64,000 nucleotides of DNA from Sorex araneus (Eukaryota; Chordata; Mammalia; Eulipotyphla; Soricidae): contig NC_073305.1 of assembly GCF_027595985.1 (NCBI RefSeq), positions 172,194,172 through 172,258,171 of the forward strand, in the 5' to 3' direction. The notes beneath the pieces were generated by a model, which saw only the letters and a list, made by a program, of their open reading frames with translations, ran no database searches and was not told where the DNA came from. Below are positions 44,148-54,788 of the stretch, in pieces (within the stretch, counting starts at the first letter, position 1; each line of letters begins with the position of its first letter). The translations under genes and the position numbers were made by a program.

Positions 44148-44298
44148 CCACCCGCACAACAGAGCCTGGCAAGCTCCTTGTGATGTATTTGATATGCCAA
44201 AAAACAGTAACAACAAGTCTCACAATGGAGACGTTACTGGTGCTCGCTCGAGCAAATGGATGAACAATGGGAGGACAGTGCTAAGGTGCTATAGTACA
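44148..44298 (+). mobile_element. B-type SINE, right part (split by LTR)
   Basis: Resumes at CCACCCGCACAACAGAGCC, then GATATGCCAAAAAACAG, GAGACGTTACTGGTGC, CGAGCAAATGGATGAAC and a degraded AGGACAGTGCTAAGG tail. Confidence 0.9.
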
Positions 44299-44299
44299 G

Positions 44300-45740
44300 G
44301 ATAGACTGGTTTTGCCTGTTTGGTAGGTCTGTAATCTACCCTGACTTACAGGCTGGGGAAGATGGAGGTATAGGCTGGTTGACAGAATGCTGTAGCACTC
44401 CTGAAGAGCAGAGTCTAAACTGTTCACCTAGTATTCCATGGGACTAACTGGTGTCTCTGCAACCCTGCCTAATGTCTCTGCAACCTGATGTCTCTGCAAC
44501 CCTTCCAAATTGCTAAGAAAGGGGGAAAAATCCAATAACTTGCTTATATATTTTACATAAAGCTTTCATTTCTGAAAGCTTTAAACTTGAGAGGGAATAC
44601 ATCTCCTCAAGGTCCTTAGCCAAGCGATACCTTTGATATTGCTGCAATGGATAATATCAATATGGGCTCATCACCTAGAAAATAAGATCAACGTGGGAAA
44701 ATACAAAGAAAAGATGTGGCACTTAATATACGAGTGGATCTTTTCCACTCAAATCACAGCGTTCAACTGCCACTGATACTACATTAGCATTCTGCATGGA
44801 AAAAATGAAGGGAAAAAGTGGTATAGAAACATTCACAAAACTGGTCTATGCCATCACAGAGAACAGAAAAAAAAAATCCAAAAGTTCTAGGGTAGATCAG
44901 CAGATTAGAGAGAGAGACTCGGAGAAGAGAAGCACCAGTAGTATAGGTCAAACCTAAGGGCCTTTTACAGGTACTATGCTCTCACACTGGGAGTCTAACT
45001 TTTTTTCTTACAAGACATTGAACTGCCTGAATCAAGACCACCCCCGTTGTGGAGTGTGCAAAGGATGCAGGGAGTATTCAGTACTCAAGGGTCTACAGAT
45101 TTGAACATTAACCTCTAAAACATACCTTCACACAAGCATCTGGAATAATGTTTGACTAAGTATCTGGGCACTGTGGCTTAAGCAGACACAAGGTTGACAA
45201 TAGCAGATGTGTATTACAAGTTGCCCAAATGAGACTCTATTACCCTTGATTAACACACACCGTTTTACTAAAGTATTGAAGTGCATTATCATTTCAAATG
45301 GATATCAGAAATTCCAAGAGGTCAAGGAGATTTTTGTCAAATTCCCTTGGTTTCCGTATTGTCTAGATCTCAGAACTCCCAAAATATTAACTGACTAAAT
45401 GATACATCTTGTATAAGCCCAATTTTTAAATTCATATAGCACAACTACTACATAAAGACATAGGTACACAGAAAATTATTTCATAACCAGAAAGCAGAAC
45501 CACTTAGTGGGATTATAAGGATTTCTTGTTGCTGAGCTTTGTATTTTAGATGTTTGAATACCAGCCTTGTATCTGAAGTACTGCGAAAAAAATAACAAAA
45601 CCAAATAAAGTTTGTGTGTCTGCAATGCCTAGAGAACTAGTAAATTTACATTCAATGCTAACATTTTAAGATTGAGAAACTACAATTTTAAAAAAAAACA
45701 TGATCTATCTTTTTTTTAAATTTATTTATAAAATTAAAAC
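44300..45740. other. Unassigned intron 2 sequence
   Basis: A small tandem run near 44450-44500 (GTCTCTGCAACCCTG / TGTCTCTGCAACC, three copies). Otherwise no repeat or gene recognised. Confidence 0.45.
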
Positions 45741-45744
45741 CCTG

Positions 45745-45866
45745 CCAAAGAGATGGCTGAATGAGCTAAAAACATGATTTGCATTGGGGGTCCCAGATAT
45801 AATCCCTGGCACTCTATGGTCCCCTGAATATTGTCAGGTGTAAGCAACAAGCAAATAAAGCAAACA
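45745..45866 (+). mobile_element. Very old SINE remnant
   Basis: AGAGATGGCTGAATGAGC, CAGATATAATCCCTGGC and TATGGTCCCCTGAATATTGTC recall the A body in order, heavily diverged. Confidence 0.6.
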
Positions 45867-45974
45867 CAAAAAATGGACATGAAACTAAGAAATTAGTTTC
45901 ATATCCTGATTATTTTTGTGCAGGAATAAATTATATTTTTCTTTATGGAAACTATGCTTTCCTTTTCTTTTAAA

Positions 45975-46480
45975 AATTTTACTTTTTAATAAAGTTGTTT
46001 ATGATGATTTGTTACATTCAATATTCTAACACCAATCCAACCACTACTGTATCTTCCTACCACCATTATTTCAATTTTCCCAAACATCCCTCAGGTCTGC
46101 CTCTATAGCAGGCCCTGAATAATTTATTCTATCTAGCTTGTTATAAATAATTCGCTAAACATGATCAAAAAATTGTAGTTTGAGATGTTGCGTGGCTGTA
46201 TTTGCGGCTGCACGCTTCCAGAATACAAAAATTTTGAATGGAGTAATACAGCTGGAGTTAATTTTTAACTGGATTGTGACATTGCGTCATGGGTTTGCAA
46301 GCATCTCTGCAAATTGTTGGTCTCTTTCCAGATTTATATATGAGTCTCTGGATCATGGTCTACAGCGCTTATTTGGCACCAATGGCAGTTCATGGGCCTG
46401 ACTGCCAGGTTCCCGGAAGAAGAGGGAAATGGGGAAGGCAGCCCATCCCCAACTCCATGAGAGCCTGGAGAAGGAAATTA
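45975..46480 (-). mobile_element. Old L1 3' UTR (minus)
   Basis: Plus-strand view: TTGTTTATGATGATTTG, CAATATTCTAACACCAATCC, CTGCCTCTATAGCAGGCCC, shared with 33110-33240. The segment to 46480 is a probable continuation. Confidence 0.55.
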
Positions 46481-46495
46481 TGCTTTCTATTCAGC

Positions 46496-46772
46496 TGACA
46501 GAAGATAGAACAGCAGGTAGGTCTCTTGCCTTGCACACGGCCGACCCGGGTTTGATTGCTCCGCCCCTCTCGGAGAGCTCGGCAAGCTACCGAGAGTATC
46601 TAGCCCTCACGGCAGAGCCTGGCAAGCTACCCGTGGCATATTTTATATGCCAAGAACAGTGGAGTAATGCTCTAGAGAAAGCAGCCCAAGAGAAAAAAAA
46701 AAATGGAGACATTACTAGTGCCCACTTGAGCAAATCGATGAACAATGGGATGACAGTGACAGTGACAGCGAC
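46496..46772 (+). mobile_element. B-type SINE with an internal filler
   Basis: B head to CCAAGAACAG, then ~42 bp of unrelated sequence (46660-46701), then ATGGAGACATTACTAGTGCCC and GGATGACAGTGACAGTGAC. Confidence 0.9.
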
Positions 46773-47075
46773 ATTAGTATGTTATTTAATTTGGTTTTTC
46801 TTTCTGACCTTTGCTTTCTCTCGTTTATATTCTTCTCCATTCCCCTTCTTACATTTGCTGCTTCTCCTCCAGTCTGAGCATCTCTAAACTTGCTCTGACT
46901 TTCAATCTAAGGAGCATTCTTGTAACAACTTCTTTGGTCAATTGGGGTTTGAGGCTGCTACAGGACAGGCAGGCTTCTATTAGAATTTTAGGAATAGCAG
47001 AGAAGTCTTTTGTTAAGAATTTCAAGTTCAGATTCAGGACAAATTTCATGCTCTCTTCAGAAGACTGTCAATTCA

Positions 47076-47080
<5 letters not shown>

Positions 47081-47115
<35 letters not shown>

Positions 47116-47270
47116 GGTCACACCTGGCGATGCACAGGGGTTACTCCTGGCTCTGCACTCAGGAATTACCCCTGGCCGTTCTCAGGGGACCATATGGGAT
47201 GCTGGGATTTGAACCCGGGTCGGCCGCGTGCAAGGCAAACGCCCTACCCGCTGTGCTATCTCTCCAGCCC
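47081..47270 (-). mobile_element. Young A-type SINE, 16-bp perfect TSD
   Basis: T37-class tail, TTTGGGTCACACCTGGCG, ATGCTGGGATTTGAACCCGG, GCTATCTCTCCAGCCC. TSD CTGTCAATTCACTCTT at 47065-47080 and 47271-47286. Long pure tail and near-consensus body indicate a recent insertion. Confidence 0.97.
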
Positions 47271-47974
47271 CTGTCAATTCACTCTTAAAACAGCAGAAGA
47301 TTTACAATCTCCGTCCACAGAGGCTGCCGAACTCACACACAGAGGTAGTATGATAAGACCTCTCATTGGACTGCCCTTCAAGCCTGTCCAAAACTCATCA
47401 TCCTCAATTCCCATCAGCTGGGGAGATCCTAAGCCGACTCCACGTCAGTTCCTTCATCTCTCTTACAATACTCAGTTACTTTAATACATAAAAATGTAGT
47501 TAACATTTTTATTTTCCAAAAACAAACCTATGTAAAACAGCAAGAAAGCAGCCCAAGAGAAAAAAAAAACTTAAATAAGAGAGAAAAATTGGTGAAAACA
47601 AGACAAAACAATTTAAGCCGAAGTCGAAGAGCAAATCCACTCAGCATCTGCCCCAGCATGCAATCCCACTGTCCCCCTTCCTGATTTTCTACTTTTTTTA
47701 TACAGCCCATTAAATAGCTGACCTGGGCCACACTCTATAGCAGTTTTTAAATTAAGAGCTTCTTATTTTTAATGAAGACTTCTGGTTTGAAATCATCACT
47801 TACAGCACAAAAGATGAATTTTATTCCAAAATTTATTATTTCTCCTTCTCATTATGACTCCTAAGATGCTGAGACAGTTTCAGTCAGTGTTAGTTGTACC
47901 TTAATTTAATTTCTAAATGCAGAAATCCCAGTAGATGCCTTTTCTATTTCTTTTCATTTAAAATATAATTAAAT

Positions 47975-48142
47975 TGGGCTGGAGAGATTGTACCGGGGTG
48001 AAGGAGTTTGCCTGGCATACAGAGAGGCCGGATTTAATCCCAAAAACAACATGTGGTCCCCTGAGCACCACCAGGAGTGAAGCCTGAGCACAGAGCCAGG
48101 AGGAAGCCCTGAGCATCATGCGTGTGTGATAAAATAATAATA
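47975..48142 (+). mobile_element. Old A-type SINE
   Basis: GGGCTGGAGAGATTGTACC, GCCGGATTTAATCCC, CACCACCAGGAGTGAAGCC, GCGTGTGTGAT then AAT-rich tail. Confidence 0.88.
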
Positions 48143-48519
48143 AAGATAAAGTAAAACAAAATTGTCTCACTTCAGTCTTATTCACAATGGCACAGTTCAC
48201 TGAGTTTCATGCAAATTTTATGCTGTTTTCATTATCTTTCAGCTCACAATTAAACAAATAAGAAAAAAGTCTACTCTGGAATGACACATCTTATAAGACT
48301 AATTCAAAGTATCGAATATGTAGGAAAATTCTGGTTTTGCATTTATAAATTAAAATAGTGAAAAGTCAAAAAAAAAAGTCCTTCTAAGTTTAAAATCTAA
48401 ATGAGGCTTAATTGTCAAGAAATCAACTGTGGCTCTGAGACCTTAACATAATTTTTTCATCTCCGTTTTCCTACAGTATATAGAAACCCTTGTTTTATAT
48501 ACACTTTCCCTCCACATAC

Positions 48520-48756
48520 TGTCATCCCATTGCTCATTGATTTGTTAGAGCAGGCACCAGTAACATCTCTCATTGTGAGACTTGTTAACTGTTTTTGGCA
48601 TATCCAATACACCATGAGTAGCTTGCCAGGCTCTGCCGTGCGGGCGCGATACTCTCGGTAGCTTGCCAGGCTTTCCGAAAGGGGCGGAGGAATCAAACAC
48701 GGGTCGGCCGCATGAAAGGCAAATACCCTACCTGCTGCGCTATCGCTCCAGCCCTC
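48520..48756 (-). mobile_element. B-type SINE with 12-bp TSD
   Basis: Starts TGTCATCCCATTGCTC and ends GCTATCGCTCCAGCCCT. TSD CCCTCCACATAC at 48508-48519 and 48757-48768. The GACAGT tail is reduced to a single partial unit. Confidence 0.95.
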
Positions 48757-48968
48757 CCTCCACATACAATTTCAAATTAAAAATTTCAGATCATTGTAGA
48801 TTAGGGGGGGAAAAAAATCTCCCTACTGATATAGAGGAGTGGTGCCAGGTAATCTAGTTTATTTACTTGTGTTCTTTAAATCATGCCAACATGAGGGGAA
48901 GCAAGTGAGATAGCTAATGAAATGGCTGTGGGGAGAAGATACAAACACAGGAAAGGAAGCAGACTGGC

Positions 48969-49062
48969 GGGGCAAGAGATAGCACAGTGGGAAAGGCACT
49001 TGCCTTGCATGTGGCTGACCCAGGTTCGATCCCCAGTACTACATATAATCCCCTAAACTCCA
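48969..49062 (+). mobile_element. A-type SINE, 3' part lost
   Basis: GGGCAAGAGATAGCACAG, CCCAGGTTCGATCCCCAG, then degraded and followed by (CA)n. Confidence 0.85.
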
Positions 49063-49091
49063 TCAGATGACTCCACCCCCCTTCCACACAC

Positions 49092-49095
49092 CCCC

Positions 49096-49139
<44 letters not shown>
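49092..49139. repeat. (CA)n microsatellite
   Basis: Over 20 pure CA units. Confidence 0.97.
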
Positions 49140-49141
<2 letters not shown>

Positions 49142-49365
49142 GAGGAGACATTCAAGAAAGGAAACTTCTCTTGATTCCTCACCCTTCCAGGAAACAGCAA
49201 TTTTCACCCATGTGCCTGAGAACAGAAAAACAAAGGGACAAAGAGCCTTGGGGCTATTCACGGCAGTGTAGGACAGGAGAGTGACACTGTCCACTGGAAA
49301 GGGTTGCACAGAGGAATAGGGCTAGTGACATCATATGCAGGCAAAGGAGAGAGGCCTGGACGCTT

Positions 49366-49515
49366 TAACATCGATGCACGGGAGTGGCAGGAGAGCGAGG
49401 ACCGTGAGCAGGGCACGGATCCCTGGAGCCCTATCTGGTCTCCCAGCCCTGCCAGGACTAATCTCTGAGTGAAGAGCCTTAACTAAGCCCTGAACACAGC
49501 TAGGTGTGGCCAGAA
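49366..49515 (+). mobile_element. Old SINE-like element, copy 1 of a pair
   Basis: CTTTAACATCGATGCACGG, GAGTGGCAGGAGAGCGAGG, GCACGGATCCCTGGAGCCC, GTCTCCCAGCCCTGCCAGG. Resembles a diverged A SINE; its partner with the same left flank is at 52118. Confidence 0.6.
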
Positions 49516-49606
49516 AAACAAAAGGCATCAGAATTTTGTATACTAATTTTAGATTAAAAAAAAATCTAAGGACCCACTCAGAAGCTAGCCAGTTTAGCCA
49601 TAACAC

Positions 49607-49610
<4 letters not shown>

Positions 49611-49651
<41 letters not shown>
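49611..49651. repeat. (GT)n microsatellite
   Basis: About 20 GT units. Confidence 0.97.
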
Positions 49652-49679
49652 GTGGGCTGGGGGGAGAGGGGAAGGGAGA

Positions 49680-49844
49680 GGGAGTTGCTTGGTTTGGGTG
49701 CCACGCTGGTCCTGCTCCGCTCCTGGCTCTGCCTTTAGGGATGACTCCTGGCAGTGCTCAGGGACCCATACAGGGCATGGGGTGGAACCTGAGTCAGCCA
49801 CCTGCAGGGCAAGCGCTTTACCCGCTGCACTACCTTTCCGCCCT
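49680..49844 (-). mobile_element. Old A-type SINE behind (GT)n
   Basis: GGTGCCACGCTGGTCCTGC, GGGATGACTCCTGGCAGTGC, CACTACCTTTCCGCCC. Confidence 0.8.
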
Positions 49845-50089
49845 CGTGACACTACTCCCTCTAGGTCATCTGGCTGGGGCCCTGTGAATTGGGACAAAAG
49901 AGCAATCGGCATGCTATGATACAGACTTATGGAAGGGTCACAATGGCAAAGGAACCTTCACAAAGAAACATAAACTTAGCAAAATAGTTAAGGCTGTTTT
50001 ATTCTAGGACTCACGGCCAGCAGCCCCCTGCGCCGTGTAATCCCACCAACGGCCAACATCCAGAGACTTAAAACCAAGCTCCCGGAAGC

Positions 50090-50290
50090 TTGGACATCTT
50101 ATAGCCTACTTCTCCCTCTGGGAGAAACTGGCAAGCTACTGAGAGTTTCCTGCCTGCACAGGAGAGCCTGGCAAACTCCCCTGGCGTATTCATATGCCAA
50201 AACCAGTAACAATGTTGGGTCTCATTCCCCTGACCCTGAAAGGGCCTCCAATAGAGCATCATTGAAAAGGATGAGTAAAGAGAGGCTTCT
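50090..50290 (+). mobile_element. C-type SINE (long relative of B), truncated
   Basis: A B-like core (CTCCCTCTGGGAGAAACTGG, GGAGAGCCTGGCAAACTCCC, CATATGCCAAAACCAG, TAACAA) is followed by a block absent from B: GGGTCTCATTCCCCTGACCC, TGAAAGGGCCTCCAATAGAG, AGAGAGGCTTCTAG. The same block is at 60150-60230. Cut off by the L1 at about 50296. Confidence 0.8.
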
Positions 50291-50295
50291 AGCCA

Positions 50296-52110
50296 TCTAC
50301 CAAAAGCCCATGGCAAGTTATCATTCTCAATGGGGAAAAACTGAAAGCCTTCCCTCTAAGATCGGGCACAAGGCAAGGTTTCCCACTTTCGCCACTCCTA
50401 GTCAATATAGTACTGGAAGTCCTGGCCATAGCAGTTAGACAAGAAAAAGATATCAAGGGCATACAGATAGGAAAGGAAGAGATCAACTTATCACTATTTG
50501 AAGATGATATGATACTATACTTGGAAGACCCTAAAGACTCTACAGAAAAGCTTCTAGAAACAGTAAGTCGATATAGTAAAGTGGCAGGCTACAAAATCAA
50601 TACCCAAAAGTCCATGGCTTTCTTATACACAAATAATGAAAGAGAAGAAAGAGACATTAAAAAAACAATCCCATTCACAATAGTACCTCAGAAAATCAAG
50701 TACCTTGGAATCAGCTTAACCAAAGAGGTGAAGGATCTATACAAGGAAAATTACAAAACACTACTTCAAGAAATAAAAGAGGACACTAGAAAATAGATGT
50801 TTTTCCTATTTCCTCTGCTCATGGATAGGGAGAATTAACATTATCAAAATGGCAATACTGCCCAAAGCACTATACAAATTTAATGTAGTCTTTATCAGGA
50901 TACCCATGACATTTTTCAAAGAAACAAACAAAACACTCCTGAAATTTATATGGAACAATAAACCCCCATGAATAGCTAAAGCAATCTTTGGAAAAAAGAA
51001 GATGGATGGCATCACCTTCCTCAACTTCAAACTTTACTACAAAGTAGTAGTAATTAAAACAGCATGGTATTGGGATAAAAACATATCTTCAGACCAATGG
51101 AACAGAGTTGAATATCCTGTCACAGACCCCCAAATAAATGGCCACTTAATCTTTGACAAAGGAACAAAAAATGCAAAGCAGAACAAGGAAAGCCTCTTCA
51201 ACAAGTGGTGCTGGGAAAACTGGATAGCTACCTGCAAAAAAATGAACTCTGACCTCTGTCTAATGCCAGGCACAAAAGTCAGATCAAAGTGGATTAAAGA
51301 CCTCAATATCAGACATAAATCTATAAGGTTCATATAAGAAAATGTAGGCAGAACTCTCCATGACATTGAAGCTAAAAGCATCTTTAAGGATGAAACAGCA
51401 CTGACCATGCAAGTGGAAGCAAACATAAACAAATGGGACTACATGAAACTAAGAAGCTTCTGCACTCCAAAAGAAACAGTGACCAAAATACAGAAAGAAT
51501 ATTTACCCAATGGGAATATACTGGGAAATATAAATAGGAAAGAATATTTACCCAATACCCATCTGATAAGGGACTAATATCAAGGATATACAAGACACTA
51601 GTAGAACTGTGTAAGAAAAAAGAACCTTCAACACCATCAAAGATTGGGGAGAAGAAATAAACAGAAGTTTCCTCAAAAAAGAAATACAAATAGCCAAAAG
51701 GCACATGAAAAAAATGCTCCACATCGCTAGTATTCAGGGAGATGCAAATCAAAACATAAAAGAGCTGGGTGGTGAACATGAAGAGTTGGGAAGGCCTGTA
51801 GATCTGAACTCCCCTCAGTGCCCAACCGTCCCCAGGCAAGGATTCCCCTGTCTGCTGGATACGGGGAGAGAGGACAGTTCCCAGCTCTACTCACGGCATT
51901 ATCTGAATCAAGGGAGGAGAGAAAGTCCTTCTTCCTGCTCATGCTGTTTCTCAGATTCCTCTCTGTAAAATACTTAGTCCAGCAAAGGGGACTGGAAACA
52001 TCCCAAATATGGTGGTGGGAAGGTGTAATGGTGGTGGCATTGGTGTTTGCATATTAAATATAATCAAATATTGTGAAGTACCTTATAAAATAAATATTTT
52101 TTTAAAAAAA
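50296..52110 (+). mobile_element. 5'-truncated L1 with readable ORF2 segments
   Basis: ORF2 C-terminal half in order: [19 protein letters not shown]-like start, [15 protein letters not shown] (the palm FADD motif is altered to FEDD), [33 protein letters not shown], then a TAG in place of Trp near 50794, [18 protein letters not shown], and a second readable block [14 protein letters not shown] ... [11 protein letters not shown] (51002-51337). A 3' UTR ends GGTGTAATGGTGGTGGCATTG ... AATAAATATTTTTTTAAAAA. Dead copy, but the least decayed L1 coding stretch in the window. Confidence 0.93.
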
Positions 52111-52117
52111 GAAAGAA

Positions 52118-52230
52118 ACTTTAATATCAATGCACCGGAGTGGCAGGAGAGAGAGTGCCGTGAGTAGGGCACTTGATTCCTGGGAACTTATCTGGTCACC
52201 CAAGCCCAGTCAGGACTAGTCCTGGGGGTG
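52118..52230 (+). mobile_element. Old SINE-like element, copy 2 of a pair
   Basis: CTTTAATATCAATGCACCGG, GAGTGGCAGGAGAGAGAG, GCACTTGATTCCTGGGAAC. Matches 49366 including the unusual left edge. Confidence 0.6.
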
Positions 52231-54426
52231 AGGTGGGGTGATTTGTTCCAAACCCCAACACAGTGAAGTTGAATACTCTTAAGTGTTAAATAACGAGGGG
52301 CTTTCATTCACCCCCGTCATCTCCAAAGAGATGAAGTAACAGGTATGACCCCCCACACTAAAAAACACTAATGTCAGTGATTGCTTAGCAATAGATTTTT
52401 TTACTTCATGGGTTTAAAATCTATTGAAAATTTCAAAGTATATGTCAATAAACTTTTGCTGTGTCTCAAAAGTTTATGGAACACATGAAATGGACTTCAA
52501 AATCATTACCTGACCAGACTTACTCCCTTAGAGCCAGGCAAGCTCTGATTGCACAAAGAAGCTTTATGGGCATTCACAGAAACTACTGTATGATTCATAT
52601 GGCCCAAGCTTGTGCACTGCAATGGTCCTGTACCCAACTCTCTAAAAAATGTAATCTTTAATGATAACTGAACTCCAAAGCACAATTTAAGGAGACAGTA
52701 CAATACCCAGAAGGCATTTTTAGTAGTTAATAATATATTTACCGAAGAGCATGTGAGGTAATAAAAAACTTGTATATATTTCCTTATTATATAAAATTTA
52801 AAGCACTATGGTCTCTTTCCTAATTAAAAGCATGGTTACTAAAGGTTAAATGTAAGTTAAATTTTTATAAACAAAATTCCATTTTAAATGTAGAGACATC
52901 AACAGGAACTCGTGACTTTCATGTTTGTAAGGTCACTGAAAGAAATTAAGTTGAAAAAAAGTCACAGAGAAGTACAAAAACTGAACTGAAGTTGTCAGAG
53001 TAACCATATATGAGTTGTTTCCTCTGTGGGACTATTAACTTCTGAAGAGATGAGGGGTTTGTTTGACCCTGTATCCTTCTGATCTTGTTTCTGACATGAA
53101 GAATGTGTTCAAGGATAGCTGAATGAATAAATGGAAGGAAAACAGAAGCAAGTCACCTGGTGGACGGATTAAGAACAGAAAGCATGTATTTAGATATGAG
53201 CTTCAATGCTATATTGTGACCAAGTGAGAAAGCATCAAGGACAGGAAAAAATGCCAAAAAGGGGGAGAGCAACAACACAGGGAGGCAGAGGCATGTAGGA
53301 AAAGGGAAGGCAAGAGGTGCACAGGGAAATAAGGAACAGTGGAAGAAAGACACAGTGAAAGCAAAGGCAGGACGTGGTTGAGGAGTAAACTAGAAATATA
53401 GGAAAAGGAAGAAAAATCGGGGAAAAAAAGTGGCCAATAGTGAAATCTTGACAGGTAAAGTTACATTTGTATGTTCTATCAACATCATTGTGGAATCGAA
53501 GCTTTATTGGTGGTGAACATCTTAAGGAGTTTAAACTTCTCATTATTCATCTTTGACATGTAAATTAGCTTGTTAACAGTGTTCGCTTGCCCTTTAGATA
53601 TCCATCACAGTGGCAGTGGCCAGCCAGAAACAGACCTCAGAGTTTATTAACTCAGGTGGGGAAAGATCCTGCCCTCACCTCTCTCCTGACCGTGCTCACT
53701 CATGGAAATGTAAGGGAATCCTGACTGAAGTGAAGGACACTTCAGATATAAGGAAATACCACACATTTTCAGTACTGCTGAAATTGAAAAGAAAAAAAAA
53801 CAGTAGCTATACAATATTGGGCATATAATCATAATGGGACTCCTAAATTTAGTAATTTTAGACTTTTCTCAAGTAAGAAATAATAAATTCGTAGAAAAAG
53901 TATGTAGATACTTGACACTCTCGTGCTCCTGTAATCAACTATTTACCACTTGAATTGTCTTCTTCACTGGTCTTGACTTAAATGACAATATCTGAATTTG
54001 ATATTTTGAACAACCCAAATGAAAAGGCAACTCCTGAACCCCACCAAGTAAAAATAGCAATTACTCTGGGCTGAGGTCCACTGATCAATTGTGTGATCCT
54101 AATCTTTCTCAGAATGGCTCTTTTCATTTTCACTGCATTTCCGGGCTTTGTTTTCCTTGAAAAGATCTGAAGTGTTCAAAATGCATCGTGACTATACAAT
54201 GAGACACACGAGAGATTCTATTTCCAAAACTCTGGCAACTTCAAAAACAATCCTTTATTCTGAGTAAACTCTTAGCAAATAAAGCATGCGCCCAAAAGAA
54301 GTTTTAAAAATACGCCATTTTTACCATCTGCAGTCGCAGAATAGCTGACTTAAAAAAAAAAAATAGAGCCAATCCAGGAAAGAAATTTATGCTCCTTCTT
54401 TGATTCTCAAAAAAGTTTTCTCTTTG
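52231..54426. other. Repeat-poor intron 2 stretch
   Basis: No SINE or L1 recognised; no ORF with family resemblance. Confidence 0.5.
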
Positions 54427-54574
54427 CTTGCTTGTGGAGGTCACACCCAGAAGCTCCGAGCTCAAGAGTGACCTCTGGTGGTACGTAGGGGAGCACATGT
54501 GGTTCTGGGGATTCAACTGGAGCTAGCCACATACAAGCCAAGAGCCTTAAACTCTGTATTATCTCTCAGGCTCC
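54427..54574 (-). mobile_element. Old A-type SINE
   Basis: GAGGTCACACCCAGAAGC, GACCTCTGGTGGTACG, GGGGATTCAACTGGAGC, TATTATCTCTCAGGCTCC. Confidence 0.78.
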
Positions 54575-54716
54575 TGTTTCTTTGAGTTTTCTAAAATACG
54601 TCAAGGAACAACTATATCATATAGATAGCTTTATAGATATAAACATATTTCACTTTGCATCCTATTATTTTTGTAATCAACTGAGAAGCTGGTCTCATTG
54701 ATTCTTTTTTTTTCTT

Positions 54717-54788
54717 TGTCCCCTAATTTTTGCTGTGCTGGGGATCGAACCAAGCGTGCACTTTACCACTGAGCCATATCCCCAATGA
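54717..54788 (-). mobile_element. tRNA-Ala-like (ID-like) SINE remnant
   Basis: The minus strand reads GGGGATATGGCTCAGTGG, then TAAAGTGCACGC, then TTGGTTCGATCCCCAGCAC. It has a canonical A box (TGGCTCAGTGG) and B box (GGTTCGATCCC). It differs from the A/B SINE head. Could instead be a tRNA-derived pseudogene. Confidence 0.65.

Noticed and set aside
50509-51337. Intact reverse transcriptase gene
   Set aside because: L1 ORF2 segments are broken by a TAG near 50794 and other stops, the copy is 5'-truncated and the FADD motif is altered.
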